Notes: generated by a model from the sequence alone, not told the origin. Numbered from the stretch's first letter, positions 1-8,211 are shown. The stretch is 38,735 nucleotides of DNA from Deltaproteobacteria bacterium (GCA_031273455.1 JAISRZ010000028.1:1-38735), one strand, 5' to 3'. Numbers and translations are program-made.

Positions 1-352
1 TTTAGGTCAAACTAAAAAAATCAATTATTTATCACAAGATAGTGTTAATAATAATACCTATAAATAGTTAATTAAATAAACAATCCAATACGTATACAAC
101 TTTTTTTAGTCTGGTCCCTAACGAGTTTAAGAATGCTGCCTAGGTCAGCTACCTAGGTCCTGGGGCAACCAATTGCACAGGTCGAAAAAATTCTTATACG
201 CCTGTGAACGGTCACTAAAAAATTCCCGCCGCCTGACCTTAGCTCCCAAAACCTGGGCTCCCAAAACCTGGGCTCCCAAAACCCTAGGGGACCAGCTTGG
301 GGTCAGATAATTAAACCCGAAAAAGGGCGACCCTTTCCGGGTTTGAGGCTCT
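1..352. other. Non-coding left edge with short repeats
   Basis: No convincing gene is seen. The first 120 bases are very A+T-rich. An inverted repeat CCTAGGT-CAGCT-ACCTAGG lies at 139-157, each arm containing the palindrome CCTAGG. A 15-base direct repeat (GCTCCCAAAACCTGG) runs about three times in tandem at 242-286, the last copy imperfect. The stretch ends in the terminator of the leftmost minus-strand gene. Confidence 0.6.
313..344 (-). terminator. Intrinsic terminator of the cpoB-like gene
   Basis: Read on the minus strand, AAACCCGGAAAGGG and CCCTTTTTCGGGTTT form a long imperfect hairpin around a short loop, followed by TTTAATTAT. It sits nine bases past the stop codon of the minus-strand lipoprotein gene, the expected place for a Rho-independent terminator. 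Confidence 0.7.
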
Positions 353-1234
353 TTAGATGGTCTTTAACCGTTCCCGGGCCACCCCAGCCGAGTAGCTTTT
401 GGGGTACTCCCGGACCACTTTTTGGTAAAAGAGCTTGGCGCTAGCCTTATCGCCTAAGGCTTGGAAGGATAAACCTTGTTTTAACAAAGCCGCCGAGACC
501 AGTTGGTGCTTGGGAAAACCGGTCACGAGGTTCTGGTACTCTAAAATGGCGTCCTCGTACTGGTTTTGGTTGTAAAGGCATTCGCCCACGTAGAACTGGG
601 CGGCCCCAGCTTGCCGACCGCTAGGCTCATTGGCCAGGTATTCTTTAAGCTTAGCCGTGGCCTCGGGATACTTTTTCTGATCGAAGAGACTTTTCCCCTC
701 ATCGTAAGCGCTCCTCGAGGGCGGCGGCGGGGCGTCCGGGACGTAAGGGACGTTCTCCGGGGGCTCCACCGGGGTGGGGGAGTTGGGCGGCACGGTTGGG
801 GGAACCGGACCGGGGGCCACAATGGGGGGGCCAATGGGCCCCGAGCCGCCGACCACATCGGGGCTAAGCGGCTGTAGTTTGGCCAGTTTTTCCAACCGAT
901 CAAGCCGGGCGCTTAAGTACTCCAGTTGCTGGCGAAGGGATAGACCCCCTAAGCTCGCGGTCTCCACGTTTTCCGTTAGCCGTTGGACGGCTAAGCGGAC
1001 GTTATCAAGATCCACCCGGACGTCGCTAGCCGCAGGGCCCGCTCCGCCCACATCGGTTAGACGCGAGCGATCCCGTAAATCGGCCACTTCCATTTTTAAA
1101 ACATCCACTTCTTTTTGGAGATTGGATGTCCCGCCCACTAAGGCGCCGCCCCCACAGCCAGAGGCGAAAAAAACTAGACCTAAACATAAACCTAGGATCA
1201 GCCCAGTTAATTGGTGGTTATAATTGACAGCCAT
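353..1234 (-). CDS. cpoB: CpoB/YbgF-like tol-pal associated TPR lipoprotein
   Basis: The protein has an N-terminal hydrophobic segment ending in ASGC, which reads as a lipoprotein signal. A coiled-coil-like stretch with many charged heptads follows, then a Pro-rich linker, then three tetratricopeptide repeats in the last 120 residues (SAYDEGKSLFDQKKYPEA onwards). This order matches CpoB/YbgF, a periplasmic Tol-Pal partner that coordinates outer-membrane constriction with septal peptidoglycan synthesis. The known family is usually soluble, so the lipobox is a variation; its -3 residue is Ala rather than the usual Leu. I chose ATG 1234 because CTCCTC (GAGGAG on the coding strand) lies 10 bases upstream; an in-frame TTG at 1258 would overlap that ribosome site. 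No tol or pal gene is visible next to it. The family call is good; the Tol-Pal role is inferred. Confidence 0.75.
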   Translation of the reverse strand: MAVNYNHQLTGLILGLCLGLVFFASGCGGGALVGGTSNLQKEVDVLKMEVADLRDRSRLTDVGGAGPAASDVRVDLDNVRLAVQRLTENVETASLGGLSLRQQLEYLSARLDRLEKLAKLQPLSPDVVGGSGPIGPPIVAPGPVPPTVPPNSPTPVEPPENVPYVPDAPPPPSRSAYDEGKSLFDQKKYPEATAKLKEYLANEPSGRQAGAAQFYVGECLYNQNQYEDAILEYQNLVTGFPKHQLVSAALLKQGLSFQALGDKASAKLFYQKVVREYPKSYSAGVARERLKTI

Positions 1235-1719
1235 TAGCCAAACACTCCTCAGATCCAATAAGCTATATGTCTTTTAAGTTATACGTCTTTTAATTATGTG
1301 TCTTTTAAGTTAGGCGTTTGGGGCGACCTTTTGGCTAACCTTCAAGCTTTTTAGAGCCTTATCGACCTTAAAAACCAAAGGCCGCGCTTAAAAACCGCCC
1401 AACCTATCAAGGTCAATTTACTATAATATCACTTTTTTAGATAACACAAAGGGTCTAAAAAAGCAAACTCCCAAAAAACAAGCTAAATAAGGGCTTATAG
1501 AGGGATCCCAACTAGACCTTAGACCCTACCCCCCTAACCCAAAACCTAACCTTTAAAAACTTTTCCGCGAGGATTAGGGGGCAAAATGGTTCAGGAAAAG
1601 GTTGGCCTCCAATTTGCTATATTCCGGTCAGACGAGCCCAATCGGGCTTAGAGGAAACGAAACGCTTTATTGGCCCAGCGACTGGTTCGCGCCAGAGAGC
1701 CAAAGACAGGGAGAGTAGC
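1235..1719. other. Divergent intergenic region between cpoB-like gene and 204-aa gene
   Basis: No gene is seen. Beside the cpoB-like gene, a degenerate direct repeat of about 15-16 bases with core GTCTTTTAA occurs three times at 1265-1311. The rest is A+T-rich up to about 1550. A sigma54-type promoter lies at 1602-1617, giving a leader of roughly 90 bases for the plus-strand gene. Confidence 0.55.
1602..1617 (+). promoter_or_regulatory. Probable sigma54 (-24/-12) promoter
   Basis: TTGGCCTCCAATTTGC matches the RpoN consensus (TTGGCAC-N5-TTGC), with GG and GC exactly ten bases apart. It lies about 100 bases before the start codon of the 204-aa gene. Transcription would begin near 1629. No activator-binding site was identified upstream. 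The match is by eye only. Confidence 0.55.
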
Positions 1720-2334
1720 ATGGAATCTTTGACCGTGGACGGGCAGGAAATGACCGCCGCTGAAATCTCCGGCGCCAATCTTGAGGAAATCCTAGTTAAC
1801 CTAATGGATCATCCGGTCATTAATGGCCGGGTCATAACCGGGGTCTACGTTAATGGGGAGCCCTACGTGGAGGAAGTCCCCCACGCGGCCCTGGAGGTGG
1901 AGCGCCAAACCATCGCCAGCCTGTCCCTTAAGACCTTAACCATGGAGGATCTTAGCCTCAACTTTTTGGAGACCGGTCCCAGTTACCTTAACACCATCAT
2001 TGACGCTTTACCGAAGATCGTTGAGAACTTCCGTTTGGGCGATGAGCAGGAAGCCAACGAGCACTTCCTCAATTTTCTGGAGTCTCTCCACCTTTTAATG
2101 AGCATGTTGGAGCAGACCAGGCACATCCTCGGCTTCTGGCAAGGTCAGAACAACGACAGCGCCTCCTCATTAAACCAGTACCTGGAGTCCATGGTGGAAA
2201 TCTTGACCACCCTCATTAACCTTCAGGAGCAAAAGGACTGGATCTTTTTGGCTGACGTTCTGGAGTACGAAATGGCCGAGTCCTTAAACGAGCTAAAGGA
2301 CCTATTGCCCAAGCTCTGCCAGAAAGGCCACTGA
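1720..2334 (+). CDS. Hypothetical protein, first gene of a sigma54-type operon
   Basis: This soluble acidic protein of 204 residues has no signal peptide or membrane segment. The first 60 residues look like a small beta-rich domain (INGRVITGVYVNGEPYVEEV). The remainder is leucine-rich and mainly helical, with possible coiled coil. I do not recognise the family. The start is well supported: AGGGAGA lies at 1707-1713, six bases before ATG. A sigma54-type promoter precedes it and the next gene follows after 36 bases, so the two are probably co-transcribed. In Deltaproteobacteria such promoters often drive flagellar genes, and the partner looks like a flagellar chaperone. A flagellar or motility link is possible but is inference. 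Confidence 0.7.
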   Translation: MESLTVDGQEMTAAEISGANLEEILVNLMDHPVINGRVITGVYVNGEPYVEEVPHAALEVERQTIASLSLKTLTMEDLSLNFLETGPSYLNTIIDALPKIVENFRLGDEQEANEHFLNFLESLHLLMSMLEQTRHILGFWQGQNNDSASSLNQYLESMVEILTTLINLQEQKDWIFLADVLEYEMAESLNELKDLLPKLCQKGH

Positions 2335-2370
2335 CCTTTGGCTTAACCTTGGTTAAATTTTGAGGAAGAT

Positions 2371-2829
2371 ATGAGCCCTAGCCCGAAAAAGAGCCTCTGG
2401 TCCGAAACTTTGGTCGCTTGCCAAAAATGCTTGGCCATAGACCGGCGTTTCGTCCAGGAACTGGATCAGCGGCTCCAAAAGGACCCCGCCCCGGATCCCT
2501 TGGATCCGGCTCTCTGGGAGAATTTTATCGCCGTAAGGCGAGATATTTTCGATTACACCGCTTTAAACTTAAGGGTTCTAGCTAAAGACCAAAAGGATCC
2601 AGAGCGATTAGACGCCCTTTCGCTGGAGGAAAGCCAGATTAAAGAGGAGCTTTTGACCTCCTTAACCGAGATGGCCGCCTTAGAGGAAAAATTGACCTCT
2701 TACTTGGCCGATAACTTAACCCTGTTAAAAGAAACCATTGACGATCTAGCCAAAGGCCAGACCCTTTTTTCCGGGTACGCCTCTTTGGAGACCCAACCTA
2801 ACCCCACTCGCTTAGATTCCCTAGCTTAA
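2371..2829 (+). CDS. Small helical protein, possibly FlgN/FliT-like chaperone
   Basis: This helical soluble protein of 152 residues is rich in Leu, Glu, Asp and Lys. It has a long amphipathic helix near residues 85-130 and ends its folded part with LFSGYA. Overall size, helix content and an aromatic-Gly-Tyr end resemble the FlgN/FliT type of flagellar export chaperone, but the similarity is weak and visual. The ribosome site is GAGGAAG about six bases upstream of the ATG. It is the second gene after the sigma54-type promoter and is followed at once by a strong hairpin, so the operon probably ends here. Other small helical proteins would look similar. Confidence 0.65.
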   Translation: MSPSPKKSLWSETLVACQKCLAIDRRFVQELDQRLQKDPAPDPLDPALWENFIAVRRDIFDYTALNLRVLAKDQKDPERLDALSLEESQIKEELLTSLTEMAALEEKLTSYLADNLTLLKETIDDLAKGQTLFSGYASLETQPNPTRLDSLA

Positions 2830-2831
2830 CG

Positions 2832-2863
2832 CCTTTGGCCTGGCCTTACGGCCAGGCCAAAGG
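2832..2863 (+). terminator. Hairpin terminator between convergent operons
   Basis: CCTTTGGCCTGGCC and GGCCAGGCCAAAGG form a perfect 14-base-pair stem with loop TTAC, three bases past the stop codon. No long T-run follows on the plus strand. It lies between convergent genes and could act on both strands. Confidence 0.7.
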
Positions 2864-2913
2864 TTAGTTAAAACTCTATTTAGTTCCCTAAAAGCCCTAA
2901 AATAAGACGCGCC

Positions 2914-3954
2914 TTAAGGGCGTAAAGACATCCCGGTTAGACCCATGTCCTCAGGGCAATTGGCCATGACGTTAAGGTTAGCGATGGCTTGGCCCGAGGC
3001 CCCGCGGCAGATATTGTCGATCACCGAGATGATCTTCCAAAGGCCAGTGGACGACTCCGGGAAAAACCCCAAATCGCAAAAATTGGTCCCCCGAACGTCC
3101 GCCGTCTCCGGGGCGTAACCTTCGGGCCGGATCCGCACGTAGGGATCATTAATGTAAAAGTCCCGGTAAATCGCCCGGAAAGCTGGGACCCCCAAGGGCT
3201 CTCTTAAAGAAATGTAGATGGTCGATAAGATCCCCCGGTTAATGGGCAAAAGGTGGGGCGTAAAGGATAAGGACACTGGCTCATCGGCCAGGATAGAAAG
3301 CTCCTGGACTATTTCCGGGGTGTGGCGATGGCCCACCACCTTATAGGCCTTAAAGTTCTCTTGGACCTCGCAGAAGGTGTTGCCCCGAGCCAAGGTCCGG
3401 CCAGCCCCGGTGACCCCGGACTTGGAGTCGGCGATGATGGGCCGACTTAAATCCACTAGCCCATGCCTTAATAGCGGGGCTAAGGCTAAGATAATACTCG
3501 TGGGGTAACAACCGGGGTTAGCCACCAAACGAGCCCGAGCGATCCGCTCCCGGTACAGTTCCGGCAAACCATAGACGGCCTCGCCCAAAAGCTGGGGGGC
3601 CTTATGCTCCTCATACCAGGTCTGGAACAACTCCGCCGTTTTTAAGCGAAAATCCGCTGAAAGATCAATAACCCGAGCCCCGGACTCCAAAAGAGCTGGG
3701 GCTAAGTTCATGGCCACCCCGTGCTGGGTGGCCAGGAAGATGAAATCCGCCCGACCGCTTAAGTTGTCCGGCTTTTCCATTATCAAGCGATCATACTGGG
3801 GATGACCGGCTAAACTGGGGAAAAACGTGGTTAAAGGCGTTCCGGCGTCTTGCCGGGAAGTGACGAAAGCGACCTCAGTCTGGGGCCTTAAAGCTAAAAG
3901 CCGTAAAAGCTCTAACCCGGTGTAGCCGCTAGCTCCGATAATACCAACTCTCAT
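2914..3954 (-). CDS. argC: N-acetyl-gamma-glutamyl-phosphate reductase
   Basis: ArgC catalyses the NADPH-dependent reduction of N-acetylglutamyl phosphate to the semialdehyde, the third step of arginine synthesis, in the cytoplasm. The nucleotide-binding loop GIIGASGYTG is at residues 4-13. The catalytic Cys lies in NPGCYPTS (C149), and HRHTPEI and the HLLPINRGI segment are typical of the family. Length (346 residues) is normal. ATG 3954 is chosen because AAGGA lies seven bases upstream; a 14-residue longer reading would start inside the terminator hairpin at 3981-4012. The gene lies 130 bases downstream of rpsI on the same strand, an order common in Deltaproteobacteria. Because a terminator separates them, argC depends on read-through or its own promoter. 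Confidence 0.95.
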   Translation of the reverse strand: MRVGIIGASGYTGLELLRLLALRPQTEVAFVTSRQDAGTPLTTFFPSLAGHPQYDRLIMEKPDNLSGRADFIFLATQHGVAMNLAPALLESGARVIDLSADFRLKTAELFQTWYEEHKAPQLLGEAVYGLPELYRERIARARLVANPGCYPTSIILALAPLLRHGLVDLSRPIIADSKSGVTGAGRTLARGNTFCEVQENFKAYKVVGHRHTPEIVQELSILADEPVSLSFTPHLLPINRGILSTIYISLREPLGVPAFRAIYRDFYINDPYVRIRPEGYAPETADVRGTNFCDLGFFPESSTGLWKIISVIDNICRGASGQAIANLNVMANCPEDMGLTGMSLRP

Positions 3955-3980
3955 AACCGATTCCTTCGCGCTTTTGGCGA

Positions 3981-4012
3981 TAAAAAAACCCGACATAAGG
4001 TTATGCCGGGTT
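3981..4012 (-). terminator. Intrinsic terminator after rpsI, before argC
   Basis: On the minus strand AACCCGGCATA and TATGTCGGGTT pair around a short loop and are followed by seven T residues. This is a classical Rho-independent terminator for the rplM-rpsI transcript. It ends 27 bases before the argC start codon, so it could also set the amount of argC read-through. Confidence 0.8.
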
Positions 4013-4084
4013 CAATCGCCCTTTGGGTTCATGGCGGAAAAACCCGGGCTAACTAGCGAAATAAACTCGAAAAAAGGGCCGGTA

Positions 4085-4480
4085 TTACCGCTTAGAGTAC
4101 TGATACCGGGCGCGGGCGCCCTTTTGGCCGTATTTCTTCCGCTCTTTCTCACGGGCGTCGCGGGTCAGCAAACCAGCCTTCTTTAAAACGCCCCGCAAGT
4201 TGGCGTCATACTTCTGTAAGGCCTTGGCGATGCCATGACGAACGGCCCCGGCTTGACCCGAGACGCCGCCACCCGAGGCTAAGATATAAAAATCGAACTG
4301 GCCTTGGGTGTTAGTCAGGGTTAAAGGTTGCTCAGCCACGATCTTTAAGGTGTCCCTAGAGAAATAATCCTCAATGGTCCGAAGGTTGACCCGGATCTGA
4401 CCGGCTCCTGGCGTCATCCAAACCCGGGCGATGGAGGTCTTCCGTTTACCAGTGGCGTAAAACTTGTTGGACGCTATCAC
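4085..4480 (-). CDS. rpsI: 30S ribosomal protein S9
   Basis: S9 sits in the head of the small ribosomal subunit, and its C-terminal tail reaches the P-site tRNA. Visible family marks are [13 protein letters not shown] near the start, [19 protein letters not shown] in the middle and the basic end [10 protein letters not shown]. The length of 131 residues is normal. The ribosome site is GAGGAG-type, upstream of ATG 4480 on the minus strand. It follows rplM after about 25 bases in the usual two-gene operon. Confidence 0.97.
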   Translation of the reverse strand: MIASNKFYATGKRKTSIARVWMTPGAGQIRVNLRTIEDYFSRDTLKIVAEQPLTLTNTQGQFDFYILASGGGVSGQAGAVRHGIAKALQKYDANLRGVLKKAGLLTRDAREKERKKYGQKGARARYQYSKR

Positions 4481-4505
4481 TTAACAACTCCTCAAGGCGG
4501 TTGGC

Positions 4506-4943
4506 CTACAGAATGTCGATCTTCTGGGGTTTCTGCGCCGAGTGGGGATGGTCGCCACCAGCGTAAATTTTCAGTTTCTTCAGTTGACGCCGGCCTAAGC
4601 TGTTTTTCGGCAACATGCCTTTAACCGCGTGAGCCAGAACTTCCGTGGGTTTCTTGTTAAGTAAACCCCGGGCGTTGATTTCTTTCATGCCGCCAATATG
4701 GCCGCTATACCGATGGTAAAGCTTATTGTCGAGCTTCCGACCGGTAAACACCACCTTTTCGGCGTTAATAACGACTATAAAATCGCCTGTGTCATTGTGA
4801 GGAGTGAAAATGGCCTTGTCTTTGCCACGAAGGCGGATGGCCAGCTCCGAAGCTAGACGCCCGACCACTAAACCGGTGGCGTCAACAAGATACCACTTCT
4901 TGTCAACTTCCGGCTCACTGGCCATAAAAGATTTCTCGCTCAT
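4506..4943 (-). CDS. rplM: 50S ribosomal protein L13
   Basis: L13 is an early-assembling protein of the large ribosomal subunit. Family marks include KWYLVDATGLVVGRLAS, FTPHNDTGDFIVVINAEKV, YHRYSGHIGG and GMLPKNSLGRRQLKKLKIYAG. ATG 4943 is chosen because AAGGTG lies six bases before it; the longer open frame to 5075 begins only a few bases after the predicted transcript start and carries no family residues. The resulting 145 residues match the usual length. It is the first gene of rplM-rpsI. Confidence 0.97.
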   Translation of the reverse strand: MSEKSFMASEPEVDKKWYLVDATGLVVGRLASELAIRLRGKDKAIFTPHNDTGDFIVVINAEKVVFTGRKLDNKLYHRYSGHIGGMKEINARGLLNKKPTEVLAHAVKGMLPKNSLGRRQLKKLKIYAGGDHPHSAQKPQKIDIL

Positions 4944-5086
4944 GAAAAGCACCTTAATATTATAGTTAAAATTAAATACGCCTTGGTGGAAAAAGGCTAG
5001 GCCTAAAACTTGTCCTTTTTCGCGTATCGGCCAAAGGTCCAACTGACTATTAGCCGGAAAGCCAAAGTGGCACAATAAACGAAGGT

Positions 5087-5115
5087 TTATAACATAGCCC
5101 CAGCTAGTCTGTCAA
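5087..5115 (-). promoter_or_regulatory. Sigma70-type promoter of rplM-rpsI
   Basis: On the minus strand a perfect -35 TTGACA (5115-5110) is followed after 17 bases by TTATAA (5092-5087). The transcript should start near 5080, giving a leader of about 135 bases before rplM. In other bacteria L13 can repress its own operon through the leader; no such site was identified here. Confidence 0.75.
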
Positions 5116-5919
5116 TAAAAAATCAAAGGTTAAGGTCCGGGAATTTTAAATTCGCGATAAGGCCCCTTGAGCCCCCCCGAGGCCATCCCCCGGTTAGAGG
5201 CTGAGTATATATTTAAACACAATCAAACTGTATTAAATTATAAATTTAAAACTATAACACAATAATATACTGTTATTACAAAATTTATATTATATACGTA
5301 TCAATATAGCGTTTATATAGCGTTACTTAGATATAGGGATTACCGCAAGAGGTTTATTTTACCCATGTTTCCGAATATTCCATATTTTTAGTCATTTTCT
5401 ATTGGGCGCGGATATTGACTAAGTATCGTTAGCGGTCTCCTTCGGGTCCGCCCGACCGGCCTAGTTAGGTTTTGGTGTTAGGTTTTGGGCTCAAAAACCG
5501 TAAAAAGCGGGCTTTTTGAGAATTGTAGATGAATATTCCTGTTCTCAACGTCTCACCTCCAAATTTTGGGTGAAAGCGCGTCATATAGTATAAGGACTCA
5601 ACTCTAGAGCCCCGAGGTTCCCTTGATCGTAAATTTTAAACCGCTAAAAGGCTCCTTGACATTTCTCTCAATAGCTTAGTCGCCGAAGCGCTGTTAAATT
5701 ACGTTGAGGCGCCTCTGAGACGAGATGGACTAGCCCGGTGGTCCGAAATCGCTGAAGATAAGGTTTCGTCTTGAGTGATTTTATAGACTATTAGAGCCGA
5801 TATCTAGTCGTTGGACCCAATATAATGAGGGGTAGAGGTTAAATCCAGCTTAAAACAGAGACGCGTATCCTAAAAAGCGCGCCTTTTGGCTCTTGGACTA
5901 CCTACGATTGAACCGGAAG
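5116..5919. other. A+T-rich non-coding stretch, probably IS debris
   Basis: No intact gene is seen. 5200-5340 is strongly A+T-rich. From about 5400 the composition returns to average and the sequence leads into the transposase remnant on the minus strand, so part of this may be its decayed 3' end and flank. No clean terminal inverted repeat was found by eye. Confidence 0.5.
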
Positions 5920-6520
5920 ACAAGCTTGTTCTGTTATTCAAGCTTATGGGGGCGATGGACCCCTCAATGGTCCCGAGAAGCTACCGCTAAAGGCGCGAGA
6001 AAACCAAGTGAACAGACGGAAAAGCGTCCTTATTTGCACCTATTTTCCTAATTTTTAGCTTTAAAGACTCTTGTTTTAAAGGTAAATAGCCGCTCCAGCC
6101 ATCAGTCAGAATAGTGGCCCAGAGGGCCGAAGCGCTTTTTGACCATAGGGATTAGCGAGTCGGAACTGGCGTTAGGAATGGTGGCCAGCCTGATTTGGGC
6201 CAGCTTTCTTTCGTCTTCTAAAAAGCTCCCGAGCCCTGGCGATTAGGGTTTTTTTTCGGCTCCACCCCGGTAAGCTGTCAGCGGCGCCAATATAGGACTC
6301 GTCAACCTCGACAACTGGGCCTAACCGCTCTCTATCGGCTCTGACTGTTCGACCAACGAAGTTTGTGAAGAATATTCCAGGTGGTCACGCGCGCCAAAAC
6401 CTCGGACTCTAGCCAATCCAGTAGCGTTCGCCGCCGTGTTTTTAGCGCCATGATGAACCCCGTCATTTTGAGCCATCGGCTTAAGGAGATACGAGTATCC
6501 TGGAAAATGGCCCCTACCAA
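5920..6520 (-). pseudogene. Decayed IS1595/ISXO2-type transposase
   Basis: Minus-strand frames carry, in the right order, pieces of an ISXO2-like DDE transposase. DTRISLSRWLKMTGFIM and TTWNILHKLR lie at 6520-6350, then GRTVRADRERL and VVEVDESYIGAADS (catalytic Asp region) in another frame near 6345-6260. LTDGWSGYLPL follows near 6100 and VHLVFSRL...LLGTIEGSIAP near 6010-5950, interrupted by stops. At least one frameshift follows HKLR, and the usual N-terminal zinc ribbon is missing. The remnant butts against the 3' end of the AAA ATPase gene at 6514, so the element was truncated there. It cannot encode an active enzyme. Confidence 0.8.
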
Positions 6521-7938
6521 TTTTTATCTTTATCTTTCGATTTCCGCTTAATTGTAGCCGCTCTTAAGATTCGCTCGGCCAGGATCTGTGACTCTTCAAA
6601 AAAACCTCTTGGCCAGTTTTTAACAGCTCCGTATTCGTTAATTACCACATTTTTGAACGATGAGCCATTAGACAGCTTTTCAACAAAATAAATTTTGGTG
6701 AGGTTAGACAGTTTAGATTCTGTGGCTGAAGCCGAAATGCGGAAACGAACGCGGTCGATTAGGTATTCACTATGGGTTTCAATAATACATTGTTTAGCGG
6801 TCAAAACTATCGAAAGAAAAAAATCACCAAGAAGAGACTGAACTTTCGGATTAAGACGTAACTCTGGTTGCTCAAAAATAAGTAAAGATTCTTCGGGAGC
6901 GAGTAAACACATGACAAGAACAGGAAGAACTTGACTAACTCCTACGCCAACATTTGTGAGGCTATGTGGGCCTGAAGAGTCTAGCGTCCTAACTTTCAAC
7001 TCTACCCCATATTCGCCAAGATCATGGCTTTCGACTGAGTTCGCTACACCTAAATATTGAAGCCATTCAGAAACCGCGAATTCAAGTGGGTTCTCAACCG
7101 TATTTAAGTTAATTTCATTATCCAAAAAATGTTTAGGTGGAATATACCGGATCAACTTGTTTTTGTGTAATTCAAAAATTGAACAGGTATACTCTCCCTT
7201 TACGCCAATGTCATATGGATTTCCTGATGCGTTGGATTGATAAACCAGCTTTGGAGCCTCCCTGAAAGGGCCAAGATACTTCAAATATGATGTAAAGAAA
7301 CAACGAAAAAATATGAGGGACTTTTCATATTCTAATATATTACGCTCTTGTACAGCTTTATTAGGACTGGGTTTGGGTTGTCGAAATAAAAAGTGAGCTT
7401 TATCAATATCTGAATCTTTAAAAGAGCGAGATAGTTTAGTTGACAAAATATTTGGCGATATTTTAGGGCTATCGTCATAGAAGCTTGTAGGTTCCGGCTC
7501 TAGTTCCGGCTCCAGTTCAGAGCTAATAATTATTTCGCCAGAAATATACTGAAGTTGTTCTTGACTCCACAGTTGTTCTTGACTCCTCTCATAGTAAATT
7601 TTGGTATCACTAATTTCTTTAGAGTTCGTTACCATTCGATTAACCAATATATTTGCGTTATCTGGTAACGCGCAAGAAAACTGAATCAAAATATGGTCTG
7701 AATCACTGTCGTTTGATATGATAACTTTAAATTGTCCCAAATTAACAAGATTTCCATTTAAAATCAAGTGGTTATTTTGTATTTCATTAGATAAAGTTTG
7801 AGAAATAAGAAGTAATGACTGAATAAATGAGCTTTTACCACTATTATTTTCGCCACATAAGAAGGTAAGAGGCCCAAGCGTTAGCTCAGTTTTCTCACGT
7901 ATTGATTTAAAATTTGATACAGTCCAAGAATGAAGCAT
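6514..7938 (-). CDS. AAA ATPase with DUF3696-type C-terminus
   Basis: This SMC/OLD-like AAA ATPase has 474 residues. SNFKSIREKTELTLGPLTFL leads into Walker A GENNSGKSS (29-37). NVGVGVSQVLPVL resembles a signature loop, LLIFEQPELRLNP is Walker B, and THSEYLIDR carries the switch His. The end, INEYGAVKNWPRGFFEES, matches the DUF3696 tail (Trp-Pro-x-Gly-Phe-Phe). Such ATPases often sit in defence islands, alone or with a nuclease; none is seen here. The gene is clearly more A+T-rich than its neighbours and does not share their TTA/C-rich style, suggesting recent transfer. The ribosome site before ATG 7938 is weak (GTGGA). Function beyond ATP hydrolysis is unknown. Confidence 0.85.
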   Translation of the reverse strand: MLHSWTVSNFKSIREKTELTLGPLTFLCGENNSGKSSFIQSLLLISQTLSNEIQNNHLILNGNLVNLGQFKVIISNDSDSDHILIQFSCALPDNANILVNRMVTNSKEISDTKIYYERSQEQLWSQEQLQYISGEIIISSELEPELEPEPTSFYDDSPKISPNILSTKLSRSFKDSDIDKAHFLFRQPKPSPNKAVQERNILEYEKSLIFFRCFFTSYLKYLGPFREAPKLVYQSNASGNPYDIGVKGEYTCSIFELHKNKLIRYIPPKHFLDNEINLNTVENPLEFAVSEWLQYLGVANSVESHDLGEYGVELKVRTLDSSGPHSLTNVGVGVSQVLPVLVMCLLAPEESLLIFEQPELRLNPKVQSLLGDFFLSIVLTAKQCIIETHSEYLIDRVRFRISASATESKLSNLTKIYFVEKLSNGSSFKNVVINEYGAVKNWPRGFFEESQILAERILRAATIKRKSKDKDKNW

Positions 7939-8016
7939 AAGTTAATTCATCCACTTTAGGAAAAGCAATAAAAAAACAGGTTAAAAACTCACAAAACTAT
8001 TATTATTGAGCGCTGA

Positions 8017-8211
8017 CTACCTTGAAAATACTACATATATCGCACACAAAGCTCCACGGCCCCTCGCAACACCCTCACTCCTCACTTCTATCACCGGTTG
8101 ACGTTCCAATACCGGTAGCGGGTAGTGTTCTTCAGCGACGCGCGGGCCTACTGTGTTAAAAACCTTGACGATGGCTGGACTCATGGGTTTAAGCGCCTTT
8201 AGGCGAAACAT
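8017..8211 (-). pseudogene. N-terminal stump of an AAA-family ATPase
   Basis: Residues FNTVGPRVAEEHYPLPVLER of this 64-residue frame line up with FNIAGPCVPSDDYMLPALPR at the N-terminus of the intact ATPase at 36527-37678, including the Gly-Pro, Tyr and Leu-Pro positions. In that gene, the Walker A loop follows about 20 residues later. Here the frame runs into unrelated sequence after QPVIEV and stops, so the ATPase domain is lost. It is best read as a broken paralogue, not a functional small protein. Confidence 0.6.

Noticed and set aside
566..1223. Plus-strand open frames opposite the cpoB-like gene
   Set aside because: They are shadows of a coding strand that has clear TPR and lipoprotein features; no motif or start signal.
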